A DNA stretch of 64,000 nucleotides from NCBI GenBank assembly GCA_013152435.1, contig JAADGJ010000106.1, forward strand, positions 1 through 64,000, written 5' to 3'. The DNA comes from Chloroflexota bacterium. GTDB taxonomy: Bacteria; Chloroflexota; Anaerolineae; DUEN01. The notes beneath the pieces were generated by a model. It was not told the origin of the DNA. It ran no database searches and was given only the letters and a program-made list of their open reading frames with translations. Below are positions 53,496 to 63,855 of the stretch, one piece after another (position 1 is the stretch's first letter; each line of letters begins with the position of its first letter). The translations under genes and the position numbers were made by a program.

Positions 53496-55376
53496 TCAGC
53501 TCCCATAGAGCAGATCGGCCACCCAGCTAATTCCCAGCTCGCGCAGCTTGCCCGCGGTGGGCGCTCCCGTCTCCTTGTCCCATCCGTTCATCTCATAATA
53601 GAGCTCGATCGCCTCCTGGATATCCTCGGCGGGCACGGCCACTCCCTTCGCCGGGCCGGACTCGAACGGCGTGGAGAAGCGCCAGGGCGCCACGTCGTCC
53701 TTGGCAGTAAACCCCTCCCGATAGTTGAAGGCACGGGCCATAGCCAGCGCCCGCTCTCCCACCTTCATCAGCTCGAAGACGGAGCTATTCCACCCCGTCA
53801 CGCCCCTCACGATGTCCCGCATCTGCTCCTTGCTATAGGGCATGAACATGCACAGCCCCATGCAGTTCCAGAACACCTGCCAGTCGATATGGTACTTGGC
53901 CAGACGCACCTTCTCGATGCCCAACGTGTCGGCCGGCAGGGGATCCAGGATGCCCAAAGAGCGCATATCCTGAATGGCCTTGCCCTCCGATTCGTAGCTG
54001 GTGTCGTGGATGTTATGCATGTGATCGGCGCCGGTGGGCGAGGTGGCATATCCCAGGTCCAGGGCGAACTTGATTCGGGGCTCGTGCATGGGGACCTCCT
54101 GGCCCTTGACCTGCATGGCGTACTTCTCGGTCCCACGACCGATCTTCTGAGCCGCCCGCAAGGAGCCCTCCGCCAGCAGATCGCCGAACCCCTCGCGACG
54201 AGCGATCTGCTCGAGCAGGGTGATCATGGCCTCCGCATTGCCGAAGTGCAGGTCAAGCCCGCCCGTGTCTTCCTTGGTCAGTAGTCCCCGCTCAAAGCAC
54301 TCCATAGCCCAGGCGATAGTCACACCGGCGGAGATGGTGTCCATCCCATAGGCGTTGCACAGCTGGTTCCCGTAAGAAATGGCCTCCAGATCGTCGATGC
54401 CGCAGCAGGAGCCCAGCGAGCCCGCCGTCTCATACTCCGGCCCTCCATAGACCGGGTCCACCTTATACCGGTTATCCGTCTTCACCTTGCGCTTACAGGT
54501 CACCGGGCAGGCATAACAGGTATCGCGGCCCACCAGGATGGTGTTCGTCATCGTCTCGCCGGTGATCTTCTGCGCGCCCTCAAAGGCCCCCTCCTGGAAG
54601 TTGCGGGTGGGCAATCCGCCCGACTCGCTGAGGAACAACAGCCCGCCATCGGTGCCATGGTCATGCAGGCCGCCCGTCCACTCCTCCATGAAGTGCTCCC
54701 GCAGCCAGCCGCCCACTTCCATCACCTTCTCCCGATCGGCGAGCGCCACCTGCCCCGTCCCGCGCACGGCGATGGCCTTGAGTCGCTTGGAGCCCATCAC
54801 CGCGCCCAGCCCGGTGCGACCGGCGGCCCGGGTGGTGTCGTTGATGACGCAGGCATAACGGACCAGATTCTCGCCGGCCAGGCCGCACTGAGTCACCCGA
54901 AGGCGGCCGTCCCCCAACTCCTCCTTCAGGAGATTCTCCACCTCGGCGGTCTCCTTGCCCCACAGATGAGAGGCATCCCGAATCTCCACCTGGTCATCGC
55001 GGATCCACAGGTAGACCGGCTTCTCAGCTTGCCCCGTGACGATGATCGCATCCCATCCGGCGTGCTTCAGCTCCGCTCCCCAGAAGCCGCCCACATCCCC
55101 CTCGCCGAAGCCACCGGTGAGCGGAGATTTCGCCCCCACAGCGTTGCGGCCGCTGCCGCCGATGGGGATGCCCGTGGTGACTCCCGGGGCGAAGATGAGC
55201 AGGTTCTCCGGCCCCAGGGGATCGGTGCCCGGCTTTAATTCCTTGAGCAGATAATAGGCGATGAGCCCCCAACCACCCAGATAGGTACGGAAGAACTTCT
55301 CGCCCGGCTGCTCAATTCGGGTCTCTCCCGTCGACAGATCGACACGCAGGATCTTGTTGTGGAATCCATAAGGCAT
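53496..55376 (-). CDS. Aldehyde:ferredoxin oxidoreductase, tungsten type
   Basis: 626 residues from ATG 55376 (MPYGFHNKILRVDLSTGE), after GGAGGAAGCC. N-terminal pterin-binding beta domain (YLGGWGLIAYYLLKELKPG; FAPGVTTGIPIGGSGRNAVG). [4Fe-4S] ligands are CYACPVTCKRK (C-x2-C-x3-C) with the fourth Cys in NCMGLCMF near residue 480. These enzymes oxidise aldehydes to acids with ferredoxin and need a tungstopterin cofactor. No ferredoxin or cofactor gene is adjacent. It points to anaerobic metabolism in the host. Confidence 0.93.
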   Translation of the reverse strand: MPYGFHNKILRVDLSTGETRIEQPGEKFFRTYLGGWGLIAYYLLKELKPGTDPLGPENLLIFAPGVTTGIPIGGSGRNAVGAKSPLTGGFGEGDVGGFWGAELKHAGWDAIIVTGQAEKPVYLWIRDDQVEIRDASHLWGKETAEVENLLKEELGDGRLRVTQCGLAGENLVRYACVINDTTRAAGRTGLGAVMGSKRLKAIAVRGTGQVALADREKVMEVGGWLREHFMEEWTGGLHDHGTDGGLLFLSESGGLPTRNFQEGAFEGAQKITGETMTNTILVGRDTCYACPVTCKRKVKTDNRYKVDPVYGGPEYETAGSLGSCCGIDDLEAISYGNQLCNAYGMDTISAGVTIAWAMECFERGLLTKEDTGGLDLHFGNAEAMITLLEQIARREGFGDLLAEGSLRAAQKIGRGTEKYAMQVKGQEVPMHEPRIKFALDLGYATSPTGADHMHNIHDTSYESEGKAIQDMRSLGILDPLPADTLGIEKVRLAKYHIDWQVFWNCMGLCMFMPYSKEQMRDIVRGVTGWNSSVFELMKVGERALAMARAFNYREGFTAKDDVAPWRFSTPFESGPAKGVAVPAEDIQEAIELYYEMNGWDKETGAPTAGKLRELGISWVADLLYGS

Positions 55377-55737
55377 GAGGCTTCCTCCTTCACTTGTCTG
55401 GACATCGATCACCCATTAAAAGCATCACACACCGAACCACCGAGAGAACCCAGTTCCCCAACGCGAGTGGACCCAATCCCCCTCGGGGTCAGATGCGACC
55501 CGGGGACCACCTGATAACCATAGCCTATACAATTTAGGGGCATTCGTCAAGCAGGGTCATTCGCGTCAACTTCAAGACTCTTCTCAGCCTTTCCTTGCCC
55601 GGCTGGAGCGGGGGCTCTGGCCTACGGCCCAAGCTCCGCCGGACAACAGTCCGGCGACTCCAAGCGGACTGTCGTCCGCTTGGAGCACGTATGGGCAGGT
55701 GGGGTATTCGTCAAGCAGGGTATGAATCCGGACGCGA
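55377..55737. other. Intergenic region with two hairpins and a 16-bp direct repeat
   Basis: ATTCGTCAAGCAGGGT occurs at 55542-55557 and 55706-55721. On the minus strand each copy contains TTGACG; the first has TAGGCT 17 bases downstream and may be the AOR promoter. Between them are GCCGGAC/GTCCGGC (55638-55655, loop AACA) and CTCCAAGCGGAC/GTCCGCTTGGAG (55658-55685, loop TGTC). No gene is seen. Confidence 0.6.
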
Positions 55738-56427
55738 TCATGAGGATGGGGCTCGGGCGAAGACAACTTCCTGGTTTCCAACGGCAGCATAATACGCCGT
55801 CAGCCCTCCGGCGACAACGGGATCGATCACCGGGCACCCCAACTGCTCCTGAAGATATGGGGCCAGGCCAATGGTCGAGAATCCCGTGCAGGCCAGGAGG
55901 ATCACGCCGGCACCGCGATCGAGCAGGCGCCGGGCCGCGACCACGGCGCGCTCCTTCCCCTCCGGCGACATTAGATCCAGGGTCGTCTTCACGCCATCCG
56001 GCACCCCCCAACCGACCAGGCGATCGCCGAGCACCCCGGCGACCGGGGCCAGCACGCCCTCTACGATACTGATGGCGCCCACCGGCCTCCCCAGGGACAA
56101 CGCCATGGCAGCCGCGGCCGAGCCAGCACCGACGACGGGTACCGACACGGCCTGGCGCAGCTCCGGCACGCCAGGATCCGCCGCACAGCTCACGAACAGC
56201 GCATCGGCTCCAGCATCCCGCACCAGGGCCTGCCCCAGAGCCACGATGGCGGGCACCGCCTCTCGCTCCAACCGTTCATTCCACAATCCTTCTGGATAGC
56301 CCTCAATGCACCGATTGACGACCCGCAGTTCCGGGTCGTCGATGAACGCCTCGATCAACCGCCCATGCCGAGCCAGGACGTCCGGATCGTCGGTGGTCAG
56401 CACGCGAATCAGGCCGATGGTGGTCAT
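55738..56427 (-). CDS. Asp/Glu racemase superfamily protein
   Basis: 229 residues. The two catalytic cysteines expected of the superfamily are in LFVSCAADPG (about 80) and ILLACTGFSTIG (about 180). The GYPEGLWNERLEREAV segment and the AIVALGQALVRDAGADALF helix resemble the hydantoin/aspartate racemase branch. It may racemise an amino acid or hydantoin; substrate not determined. Monocistronic; the AOR gene is downstream on the same strand with the hairpin region between. Confidence 0.83.
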   Translation of the reverse strand: MTTIGLIRVLTTDDPDVLARHGRLIEAFIDDPELRVVNRCIEGYPEGLWNERLEREAVPAIVALGQALVRDAGADALFVSCAADPGVPELRQAVSVPVVGAGSAAAAMALSLGRPVGAISIVEGVLAPVAGVLGDRLVGWGVPDGVKTTLDLMSPEGKERAVVAARRLLDRGAGVILLACTGFSTIGLAPYLQEQLGCPVIDPVVAGGLTAYYAAVGNQEVVFARAPSS

Positions 56428-56656
56428 AGAGCCAGCTCCCTTCAGAAGAGATGAGTCATGGAGCCCACACAGTCGCGCTCCACATGAAAGCGGACCTCAT
56501 TGTATCACGTCGCCCATGGGCCTCCAAAGTCACACCGATCCAAAACCCGCCGATGGCGTATCCAAACGGGCGGGGTAGGTCAAAGACGGAAACAGGGAGG
56601 TTTCGCTCCCCGCCGCATTTCACCGAAAAAGATACACGACCAACCCACCGAACGCG

Positions 56657-56685
56657 TTGACAGGCGCGAGTGCCTGTGTTATTCT
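56657..56685 (+). promoter_or_regulatory. Promoter of the MATE exporter gene
   Basis: TTGACA at 56657-56662, 17 bases, TATTCT at 56680-56685. In the predicted leader, GTTCAGCCC (56694-56702) pairs with GGGCTGAAC (56707-56715) around GAGT, a perfect 9-bp hairpin starting near +1. The rest of the gap 56428-56656 shows nothing I can assign. Confidence 0.75.
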
Positions 56686-56740
56686 GCGCGGGCGTTCAGC
56701 CCGAGTGGGCTGAACCTACCCCGAGGCGGAGATAACAACG

Positions 56741-58144
56741 GTGAAACGGCCACAGCAATGGGGTCTCCCTCATGTGACAACCTGGTGGGTGGGGATCCAG
56801 CGAATCGCCACGGGCGGTGACGAGATCGGCCGGGTCGTGAACCAACTGGCCTGGCCGGTGATCATGGAGAACCTGCTACAGACGCTGTTGGGCGTCGTCG
56901 ACATGATGATGGTCTCCCACCTGGGCGCCAGCGCGGTCGCCGGGGTAGGGGCGGCCAATCAGGTGATCTGGGTGCTGGGCGCCTCCTTCTCCGCGGTGAT
57001 GGTGGGCACGACCGTGCTAGTCGCCCACGCCATCGGGGCGGGCGATCGGGCACAGGCGAACCGAGTCGTGAAACAATCGGTGCTGCTGGCCCTGCTCATC
57101 GCCGCCGTCCTCGGCACCCTGGGCCACCTCTACGCCGAGGAGATCATCTTCCTCATGGGCGCGGAGCCGGATGTAGCCGCGGCGGGCGGCACCTACCTGC
57201 GGATCATCATGCAGATGGTCTTCTTCATGATCACCATGTTCGTGGTGGGCGCCGCCCTGCGCGGCGCCGGGGACACCCAAACCCCCATGAAGGTGACCGC
57301 CTTCATCAACCTGGTGCATGTCGCGATCGCCTACGGGCTGATCTTCGGCCACTTCGGCCTGCCACGTCTGGGCGTGGCGGGCTCGGCATGGGCCGCCAGT
57401 TTCTCCCGCATGACGGGCACGGCGATCCTGGTGGCCGTCCTGCTCCGCGGCAGAGCCCCCGTCAGCCTGCGCGGCCGGGGCGGATGGCGGCCGGATCTGC
57501 AACTAATCCAGCGGCTGTTCCGTATCGGGGTCCCCTCCATGGTCGAGCAGGGGCTTCTCAGCGTCGGCATGCTCCTGTACGGCGTGCTGGTCATCCGGAT
57601 GGGGACCAAGATCTATGCCGCCCAGCGGATCACCTTCCAGATGATCTCCCTGTCCTTCATGCCGGGCATCGGCTTCGCCACGGCGGCCACCACGCTGGTC
57701 GGCCAGAGCCTGGGAGCGGGGGACCCGGAGCGCGCGGAGCGAGGGGCCTGGCGGGCCACGTTCTCCGCGCTGACCTGGATGTCCACAATGGGGTTCCTGG
57801 TGGCCGCCTTCGGCCGCCCCCTCATGCGGCTTTTCATCGACGACCCGGAGATCATCCAGATGGGAGCCGACGCGCTGAAGGTGATCGCCCTCACACAGCC
57901 TCCCCAGGCCTTCGCTCAGGTGCTGGCCGGCGCCCTGCGCGGGGCAGGGGACACCCGCTTCCCCATGTGGGTAACCACGGCCGGCATCTGGCTGATACGG
58001 CTGCCCCTGGCCTATCTGTTCGGCCCGGTGATGCGACTGAGCCTGGCGATGATTTACGTATCCAACATCGTCGACGGCACGATCAGGGCCATTCTGGTAT
58101 ATATACGTTTCCAGCGCGGGCACTGGAAAGAGATCGAGGTATGA
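56741..58144 (+). CDS. MATE-family efflux transporter
   Basis: 467 residues with twelve hydrophobic segments in two related halves (about 30-240 and 255-460). Hallmarks are VNQLAWPVIMENLLQTLLGVVD, GAALRGAGDTQTPMKV and the second-half echo GALRGAGDTRFPMWV. It exchanges cations for drugs or cationic metabolites across the inner membrane. The start is GTG at 56741, with GGCGGAGATAAC upstream; an N-terminal ~20-residue extension precedes the first helix. An active promoter-like pair lies 55 bp upstream. The HtrA-like protease follows after 43 bp on the same strand. Confidence 0.92.
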   Translation: MKRPQQWGLPHVTTWWVGIQRIATGGDEIGRVVNQLAWPVIMENLLQTLLGVVDMMMVSHLGASAVAGVGAANQVIWVLGASFSAVMVGTTVLVAHAIGAGDRAQANRVVKQSVLLALLIAAVLGTLGHLYAEEIIFLMGAEPDVAAAGGTYLRIIMQMVFFMITMFVVGAALRGAGDTQTPMKVTAFINLVHVAIAYGLIFGHFGLPRLGVAGSAWAASFSRMTGTAILVAVLLRGRAPVSLRGRGGWRPDLQLIQRLFRIGVPSMVEQGLLSVGMLLYGVLVIRMGTKIYAAQRITFQMISLSFMPGIGFATAATTLVGQSLGAGDPERAERGAWRATFSALTWMSTMGFLVAAFGRPLMRLFIDDPEIIQMGADALKVIALTQPPQAFAQVLAGALRGAGDTRFPMWVTTAGIWLIRLPLAYLFGPVMRLSLAMIYVSNIVDGTIRAILVYIRFQRGHWKEIEV

Positions 58145-58187
58145 CCGCCCGCAGAGGAGAGGAGATCGAATTGATGAGGGCTTTGGG

Positions 58188-59147
58188 ATGAGAAAAATCC
58201 TCGGAGGGCTCGCCCGCCTGTTGGGCTGGCTGATGATCGCAGTGATCGGCGGGGCGGTCGGGGCGCTGATCACGGTGTGGTATCTGCAGGCGAACCCGAC
58301 CGCGCAACGTACCGACCTGATTCTGTGGTCACACAGGGCCGAGCCAACGACTTTGCGCGTGGCCATCGCATCGCCCGAGCTCCCCACCCCAACGGCCACC
58401 CCAACTCATACACCGACGCCCACGCGCACGCCCACCCCCGAGCCCACGCCCGCCCACACGAGGGATTCCGCGCCGACGCCAACGCCCTCCATCGCGGAGG
58501 TCGTGCAACGGGTAGGGGCTGCCGTCGTGACCGTCGTCAATTACCAGGGGACGATCGATCACTTCGGCGTCGAGATGGAATCTGAGGTCCGGGGATCCGG
58601 CGTGATCGTACACCCGCAGGGATACATCGTAACGAACCACCACGTCATCGCGGATCACCAGAATCTGGAGGTGATCCTGGCGGACGGGAAGGTGATGGAG
58701 GCCCGCTGGGTGGCCAGTGATCCCGATCGGGACTTGGCGCTGATCCAGATAGACGGGACGACGACGCAGCTCCCGGTGGCCTCCTGGGGGGATTCAGACT
58801 CGCTGCGTCCTGGCGAGTGGGTTTTGGCCATCGGCAGCGCGCTGGGGGATCTGACCAACACGGTGACGTTCGGCATCGTCAGCGGGGTGAATCGGCAATT
58901 GGACCTGGAAGAGGGCAGGACCATCGAGGGGCTGATCCAGACGGATGCCGCGATCAATCGCGGCAACTCCGGAGGTCCCCTGGTGAATCTACACGGGGAG
59001 ATCGTCGGCATCAACGCGTGGATCATCCGGCAGGACGACGGCCCCGACCACACGGTAGCAGAGGGGTTGGGATTTGCCATCCCCAGCCGGGTGGCCCACC
59101 AGATCGTCAGCCAGTGGATCGCCATCGACAGCAACAATCCGGAGTGA
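58188..59147 (+). CDS. HtrA/DegP-like trypsin-fold serine protease without PDZ domain
   Basis: 319 residues. One N-terminal transmembrane helix (LLGWLMIAVIGGAVGALITV, about 11-30) is followed by a Pro/Thr-rich linker (about 62-100) and a chymotrypsin-fold domain with the full triad: H152 (VTNHHVIADH), D182 (DPDRDLALIQ) and S261 (NRGNSGGPLVN). The PDZ domain usual in DegP/HtrA is absent; the protein ends shortly after the protease core. It is probably a membrane-anchored extracytoplasmic quality-control or regulated protease. ATG follows GAGG in GATGAGGGC. A terminator hairpin lies 13 bp after the stop. Confidence 0.93.
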   Translation: MRKILGGLARLLGWLMIAVIGGAVGALITVWYLQANPTAQRTDLILWSHRAEPTTLRVAIASPELPTPTATPTHTPTPTRTPTPEPTPAHTRDSAPTPTPSIAEVVQRVGAAVVTVVNYQGTIDHFGVEMESEVRGSGVIVHPQGYIVTNHHVIADHQNLEVILADGKVMEARWVASDPDRDLALIQIDGTTTQLPVASWGDSDSLRPGEWVLAIGSALGDLTNTVTFGIVSGVNRQLDLEEGRTIEGLIQTDAAINRGNSGGPLVNLHGEIVGINAWIIRQDDGPDHTVAEGLGFAIPSRVAHQIVSQWIAIDSNNPE

Positions 59148-59160
59148 CCCTCGCAAAAAG

Positions 59161-59190
59161 AAATCCCCATCGCCTTCACGATGGGGATTT
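59161..59190. terminator. Bidirectional terminator
   Basis: AAATCCCCATCG (59161-59172), loop CCTTCA, CGATGGGGATTT (59179-59190). On the minus strand it is followed by CTTTTTGCG, suiting tRNA-Asn; on the plus strand TTTTC ends the protease gene. Confidence 0.9.
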
Positions 59191-59205
59191 TCATCGGTAG
59201 GGAGC

Positions 59206-59277
59206 TCCCCGGGCAGGACTCGAACCTGCAACCAACCGGTTAACAGCCGGCCGCTCTGCCAATTGAGCTACCGAGGA
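59206..59277 (-). tRNA. tRNA-Asn (anticodon GTT)
   Basis: On the minus strand a 72-nt cloverleaf reads TCCTCGG (acceptor), GCTCAATTGGCAGAGC (D arm), GCCGG-CTGTTAA-CCGGT (anticodon arm, anticodon GTT), GCAGGTTCGAGTCCTGC (T arm) and CCGGGGA. All stems pair, with G-T wobble in the acceptor and anticodon stems. CCA is not encoded. A promoter and terminator flank it. Confidence 0.96.
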
Positions 59278-59288
59278 TTACCGTCGCA

Positions 59289-59317
59289 ATTATACTGCAA
59301 CCACCTACCCAGGTCAA
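59289..59317 (-). promoter_or_regulatory. Promoter of tRNA-Asn
   Basis: On the minus strand TTGACC (59317-59312), 17 bases, TATAAT (59294-59289). The tRNA starts 11 bases downstream of the -10. Confidence 0.85.
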
Positions 59318-59389
59318 ATCTTCACCAAGCAGCGAAGGTCCCCTGAGCGAAGCGACCGAGGGAGCCATCTCCTCAGGGCCGCAAAAGCT

Positions 59390-60508
<1,119 letters not shown>

Positions 60509-60734
60509 CCGCCAAGCAAGAAACGACAGATCACGTAGCTGTAGTTACCAACCGGGCTTACCGTGAACAGCTTTCCTCACCCAAGCAATCGGATGAGACG
60601 ACAACGGGAGCGGCTACTGCGCTCACCCAGGTCTTCAGGAACACGCGCCAGGGGGCCCTGTGCATGACGATGACGAGATAACCTGTACCTTGTCGCCCCG
60701 CTAGGAACGACCGACGCGGCCCCGATCGCCCGGG

Positions 60735-62621
60735 TTACCCGCGCTTTCCTACCAGAGTGCGCTGTGCGAGGATCGTCTGCAACCGGCCGATCTCTCGCGT
60801 GCGGTCCCGGACCAGCTGCCCATAATCATGGGCGGCCACGTCGTCCTCCGCCTCCTGGGCCTCCGCGAGCAGCCGTTGCAGCTCGCTTAAAGACCGGCGC
60901 ACACGCGCGGCGCGCAGGCGCAGGATCGTATCCACCATGTCCTTGACGGCGTGCTCCGTCGGCAGCACGGGCATCCGGGCTACGGCCTGAGACAATCTGG
61001 TCCATTGCGGCTGCAAAGCGGCCGAAAGCCGCTCCGCGAACTCCGCCCCCCGCCAGGAACCCTCCGCGGACTGGATCGCCTCGAAGATCTCGCGATTCTC
61101 CGTCCGTTCAAAGTCGTCGGCCTCAAGCGGCGTCAGGGATACCCGGGCCAACTCCTCGATCACCTGAGGGATCAGCTCCGGCCGGGCGATGATCTGAGCC
61201 AGACAATACTCTTCGACGTCCAGCCGCTCGGACTTGGGGACATCGGCGGGCATGGCGCGTGAAACAGGCTGCCGCCCGTTCCGCGTCCGCCGGGCGACCT
61301 GTTGCTCGATGATACGCTCATCGACCTGCACCCGACGCGCCAGGAGCTGGATATAATGCTGCCGCATCACCTCATCGGAGAGCTCCCGGATCAGAGGTAC
61401 GATCTCGGCCACGGCTGAGGCTTTCCCCCGAGCCGTGTTCAGGTCATAGGTCTCAACGGCCCTCTGCAAATAGAAGTCGATAATCGGGAGCGCCCGATCC
61501 ACCAGGGCGGGCCACCCATCCGGGTCGCCGCGGATCACCTCGTCCGGGTCCTGGCCATCCGGCAGAGAGAGGATCCGAAGCTCCGCCTGCAACCGACGCT
61601 CGTAGCGCACCAGACCATCCGGGGAGGGGACGGGTACCATCTCCCGATCCAACGCCTGCCGCGCTTGCTCCAACCCCCGAAGCGTGGCCTGCTGACCCGC
61701 CGTGTCGGGATCCAATGCCAGGGTGAAGTTCTTGGTATACCGCTTGAGCTGGCGCAGTTGCGCCTCGGTGAGCGCCGTCCCCATAGAGGCGACGACGTTG
61801 GCATATCCGTGCTGGTGCGCGGCGATCACATCCATGTACCCTTCCACAATGATGACCTGATCGGCCGCGCGGATGGCCTGACGCGCCTTGTCCAGGCCAA
61901 ACAACGCACGGCTCTTGTCAAAGATGGGCGATTGGGGGGAATTCATGTACTTGGGCTGGCTGCCATCGAGCGAACGAGCGCCGAAGGCGATGACCCGTCC
62001 CTGCACATCGCAGATGGGAATCATCACGCGGCCCCGAAAGCGATCGTAGTATCCACTGCCGCGCTGCCGCTCAATGACCAGACCCGCAGCCGCGATGTCC
62101 TCCAGAGCATACCCTTGCTCCAGCAGATATCGCTGGCCTGCCTCCCAATCATCCAAAGCGTAACCGAGCTGGAAGGAGCGTATCGCCTCCTCGTTCACGC
62201 CGCGTCCAGCCAGATACGCTCGCGCCCGTTCCGCCTCGGGGTGATGAAGCAACAAGTGGTGGTAGTAGAGGGCAGCGGCGGCACATACCGCCCGGAGCCG
62301 ATCACGCTGCTGCTCCGCCTCCGAGTCACTCGGCCGGGGGGGCTCCAACTCGACGCCCGCCTGGCGCGCCAATAGCTCCAGCGCCTCGCGAAAATCCAGA
62401 TTCTCGCGGCGCATGATGAAGGTGAAGATATCACCTCCGGTGCCGCACGCTCCGAAACAGTGCCAGGTGCCCGTCTCCGGGAAGACCACAAAGGAAGGGG
62501 TCTTCTCGGTGTGAAATGGGCACAACCCCTTGTAACGACGCCCGGCGCGTTTTAGAGGAACGTAAGCGGAGATGACCTCGACGATGTCGAGACGCTCTTT
62601 GATCTCATCGACGACGCTCAT
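60735..62621 (-). CDS. dnaG: DNA primase
   Basis: 628 residues. N-terminal CHC2 zinc finger (CPFHTEKTPSF, then CFGACGTGGDIFTFIM; the second pair is C-x3-C rather than C-x2-C), the RNA polymerase-like core (IPICDVQGRVIAFGARSL) and the Toprim motif IIVEGYMDVIAAHQHG, then DPDTAGQQATLRG. The C-terminal helicase-binding region is present. It makes RNA primers at the replication fork. The ATG at 62621 lies about 50 nt downstream of a consensus promoter. Confidence 0.95.
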   Translation of the reverse strand: MSVVDEIKERLDIVEVISAYVPLKRAGRRYKGLCPFHTEKTPSFVVFPETGTWHCFGACGTGGDIFTFIMRRENLDFREALELLARQAGVELEPPRPSDSEAEQQRDRLRAVCAAAALYYHHLLLHHPEAERARAYLAGRGVNEEAIRSFQLGYALDDWEAGQRYLLEQGYALEDIAAAGLVIERQRGSGYYDRFRGRVMIPICDVQGRVIAFGARSLDGSQPKYMNSPQSPIFDKSRALFGLDKARQAIRAADQVIIVEGYMDVIAAHQHGYANVVASMGTALTEAQLRQLKRYTKNFTLALDPDTAGQQATLRGLEQARQALDREMVPVPSPDGLVRYERRLQAELRILSLPDGQDPDEVIRGDPDGWPALVDRALPIIDFYLQRAVETYDLNTARGKASAVAEIVPLIRELSDEVMRQHYIQLLARRVQVDERIIEQQVARRTRNGRQPVSRAMPADVPKSERLDVEEYCLAQIIARPELIPQVIEELARVSLTPLEADDFERTENREIFEAIQSAEGSWRGAEFAERLSAALQPQWTRLSQAVARMPVLPTEHAVKDMVDTILRLRAARVRRSLSELQRLLAEAQEAEDDVAAHDYGQLVRDRTREIGRLQTILAQRTLVGKRG

Positions 62622-62673
62622 CGTCGATAGATGGCTCCATAAAGGACTCTGTTACCACCACCCCGGGTGTTGC

Positions 62674-62703
62674 ATTATACGCTGTAGGGTATCGCGTTGT
62701 CAA
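62674..62703 (-). promoter_or_regulatory. Promoter of dnaG(-rpoD)
   Basis: On the minus strand TTGACA (62703-62698), an 18-base spacer, TATAAT (62679-62674). Confidence 0.82.
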
Positions 62704-62775
62704 AATGTGGTCGGATGGAACGCTCTGCTCGGTGTGAGGCGAACCGTGGTGGGGGAAGGAAAATGCGATGTCGTC

Positions 62776-63624
62776 CTATCGGCGCCGCGCCGCCTGCTGA
62801 CGCAACGCCTCCAGCTGATCCATGACGGCCCGCACCTGCTCGGCGCGCTCCTCCGCCTCCGGCCTGGGATGCAACAGGGACAGGATGTGGGCTATGGAGA
62901 CCAACAGGACGAGCCCGCAGGTGAGATGGGGGAGTTCGGCCTGTGGGCATGTGATGGCAACTTCGGCCGAGCGAGCCAGCGTGGAGCTCGGGACCCCCAC
63001 GAACGCGGCGGTAAAGGCGCCGCGATCTCGAGCCAACTGGACGGCGGCAGCGAGGTCGTATCCATCGTCGTCCAGGAGCATGCCGATGACGACATCCCCC
63101 TCCCCGACGTCACACATCGCCTCCGCTATGGCGCGCTGGCCGGGCGGGACCGCCTGGGCATCCAGGCCCTGCCGCCGCAACAAAGCGGCGAACAAAGCGA
63201 CCGCGTGCGCCTCCGTCCCCTCGCTCAGCAGATAGATGTGACGAGCCTCGGCCAGATGCCGGACGATCTCGGTGATCGCCTGCCCGGCGTCCAGCACCAC
63301 CATCTGAGAGAGCAGCTCGCGCGCGTTGTGGACCGTCCTACGGTACAGCTCGCCCGGGGTCTCCTCCTCCGTCAACGGCTGGTAGCGCGCTCGGATCTCC
63401 TGGCGCACGAGTTCCTGCATCTCCTGGCGTAGCTGGGGATAGCCGGAGTATCCCAAACGCTGTGAGAACCGAACCACAGTCGCGGGGTCGACTTGCAGGT
63501 GCTGGGCCAGCTGGGAGCCAGACATGAAGGCCGCCTCCTGATACGAGTTCAGGAGGAAATCCGCAATGACCTGGTGGCTGGGCGGCAGGATCGGGTAGAT
63601 CCGGCGGATTCTTTCCTGGAACAT
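62776..63624 (-). CDS. MurR/RpiR-family transcriptional regulator
   Basis: 282 residues. N-terminal helix-turn-helix of the RpiR type (about 1-80; MSGSQLAQHLQVDPATVVRF, QRLGYSGYPQLRQEM) and a C-terminal SIS sugar-phosphate-binding domain (about 120-260; ARHIYLLSEGTEAHAVALFA, GDVVIGMLLDDDGYDL). The usual S-x-S of the SIS loop is LSEGTEA here. It probably senses a phosphosugar. No sugar gene is adjacent. A weak promoter (TTTCGC, 17 bases, TACAAT at 63776-63771) lies upstream. Confidence 0.88.
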   Translation of the reverse strand: MFQERIRRIYPILPPSHQVIADFLLNSYQEAAFMSGSQLAQHLQVDPATVVRFSQRLGYSGYPQLRQEMQELVRQEIRARYQPLTEEETPGELYRRTVHNARELLSQMVVLDAGQAITEIVRHLAEARHIYLLSEGTEAHAVALFAALLRRQGLDAQAVPPGQRAIAEAMCDVGEGDVVIGMLLDDDGYDLAAAVQLARDRGAFTAAFVGVPSSTLARSAEVAITCPQAELPHLTCGLVLLVSIAHILSLLHPRPEAEERAEQVRAVMDQLEALRQQAARRR

Positions 63625-63855
63625 GTGATCCCCCTTTCAATCGGCCGAGAGGTGTTGCCCCTCCTGATGTCCACTGCGCAATGGTGAGCACTCTCAACCA
63701 GGATGCCAGGAGCGTTTGGAGAGGTGATCCGACGTTGAGATGGACGATACGCGGGCACACGGCAATCCCTATTGTACCATGGAGAGCCCGGGAGCGAAAG
63801 TGAACGCGATCCCGGCTCGCCTCGCCCGGCAGACAGATCATCCGGCCAGGTCTCA

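Noticed and set aside
62395-62470. DnaG zinc finger as defective because the second Cys pair is C-x3-C
   Set aside because: From memory, an FGAC form of this motif occurs in other Chloroflexota primases, so it is probably normal variation.
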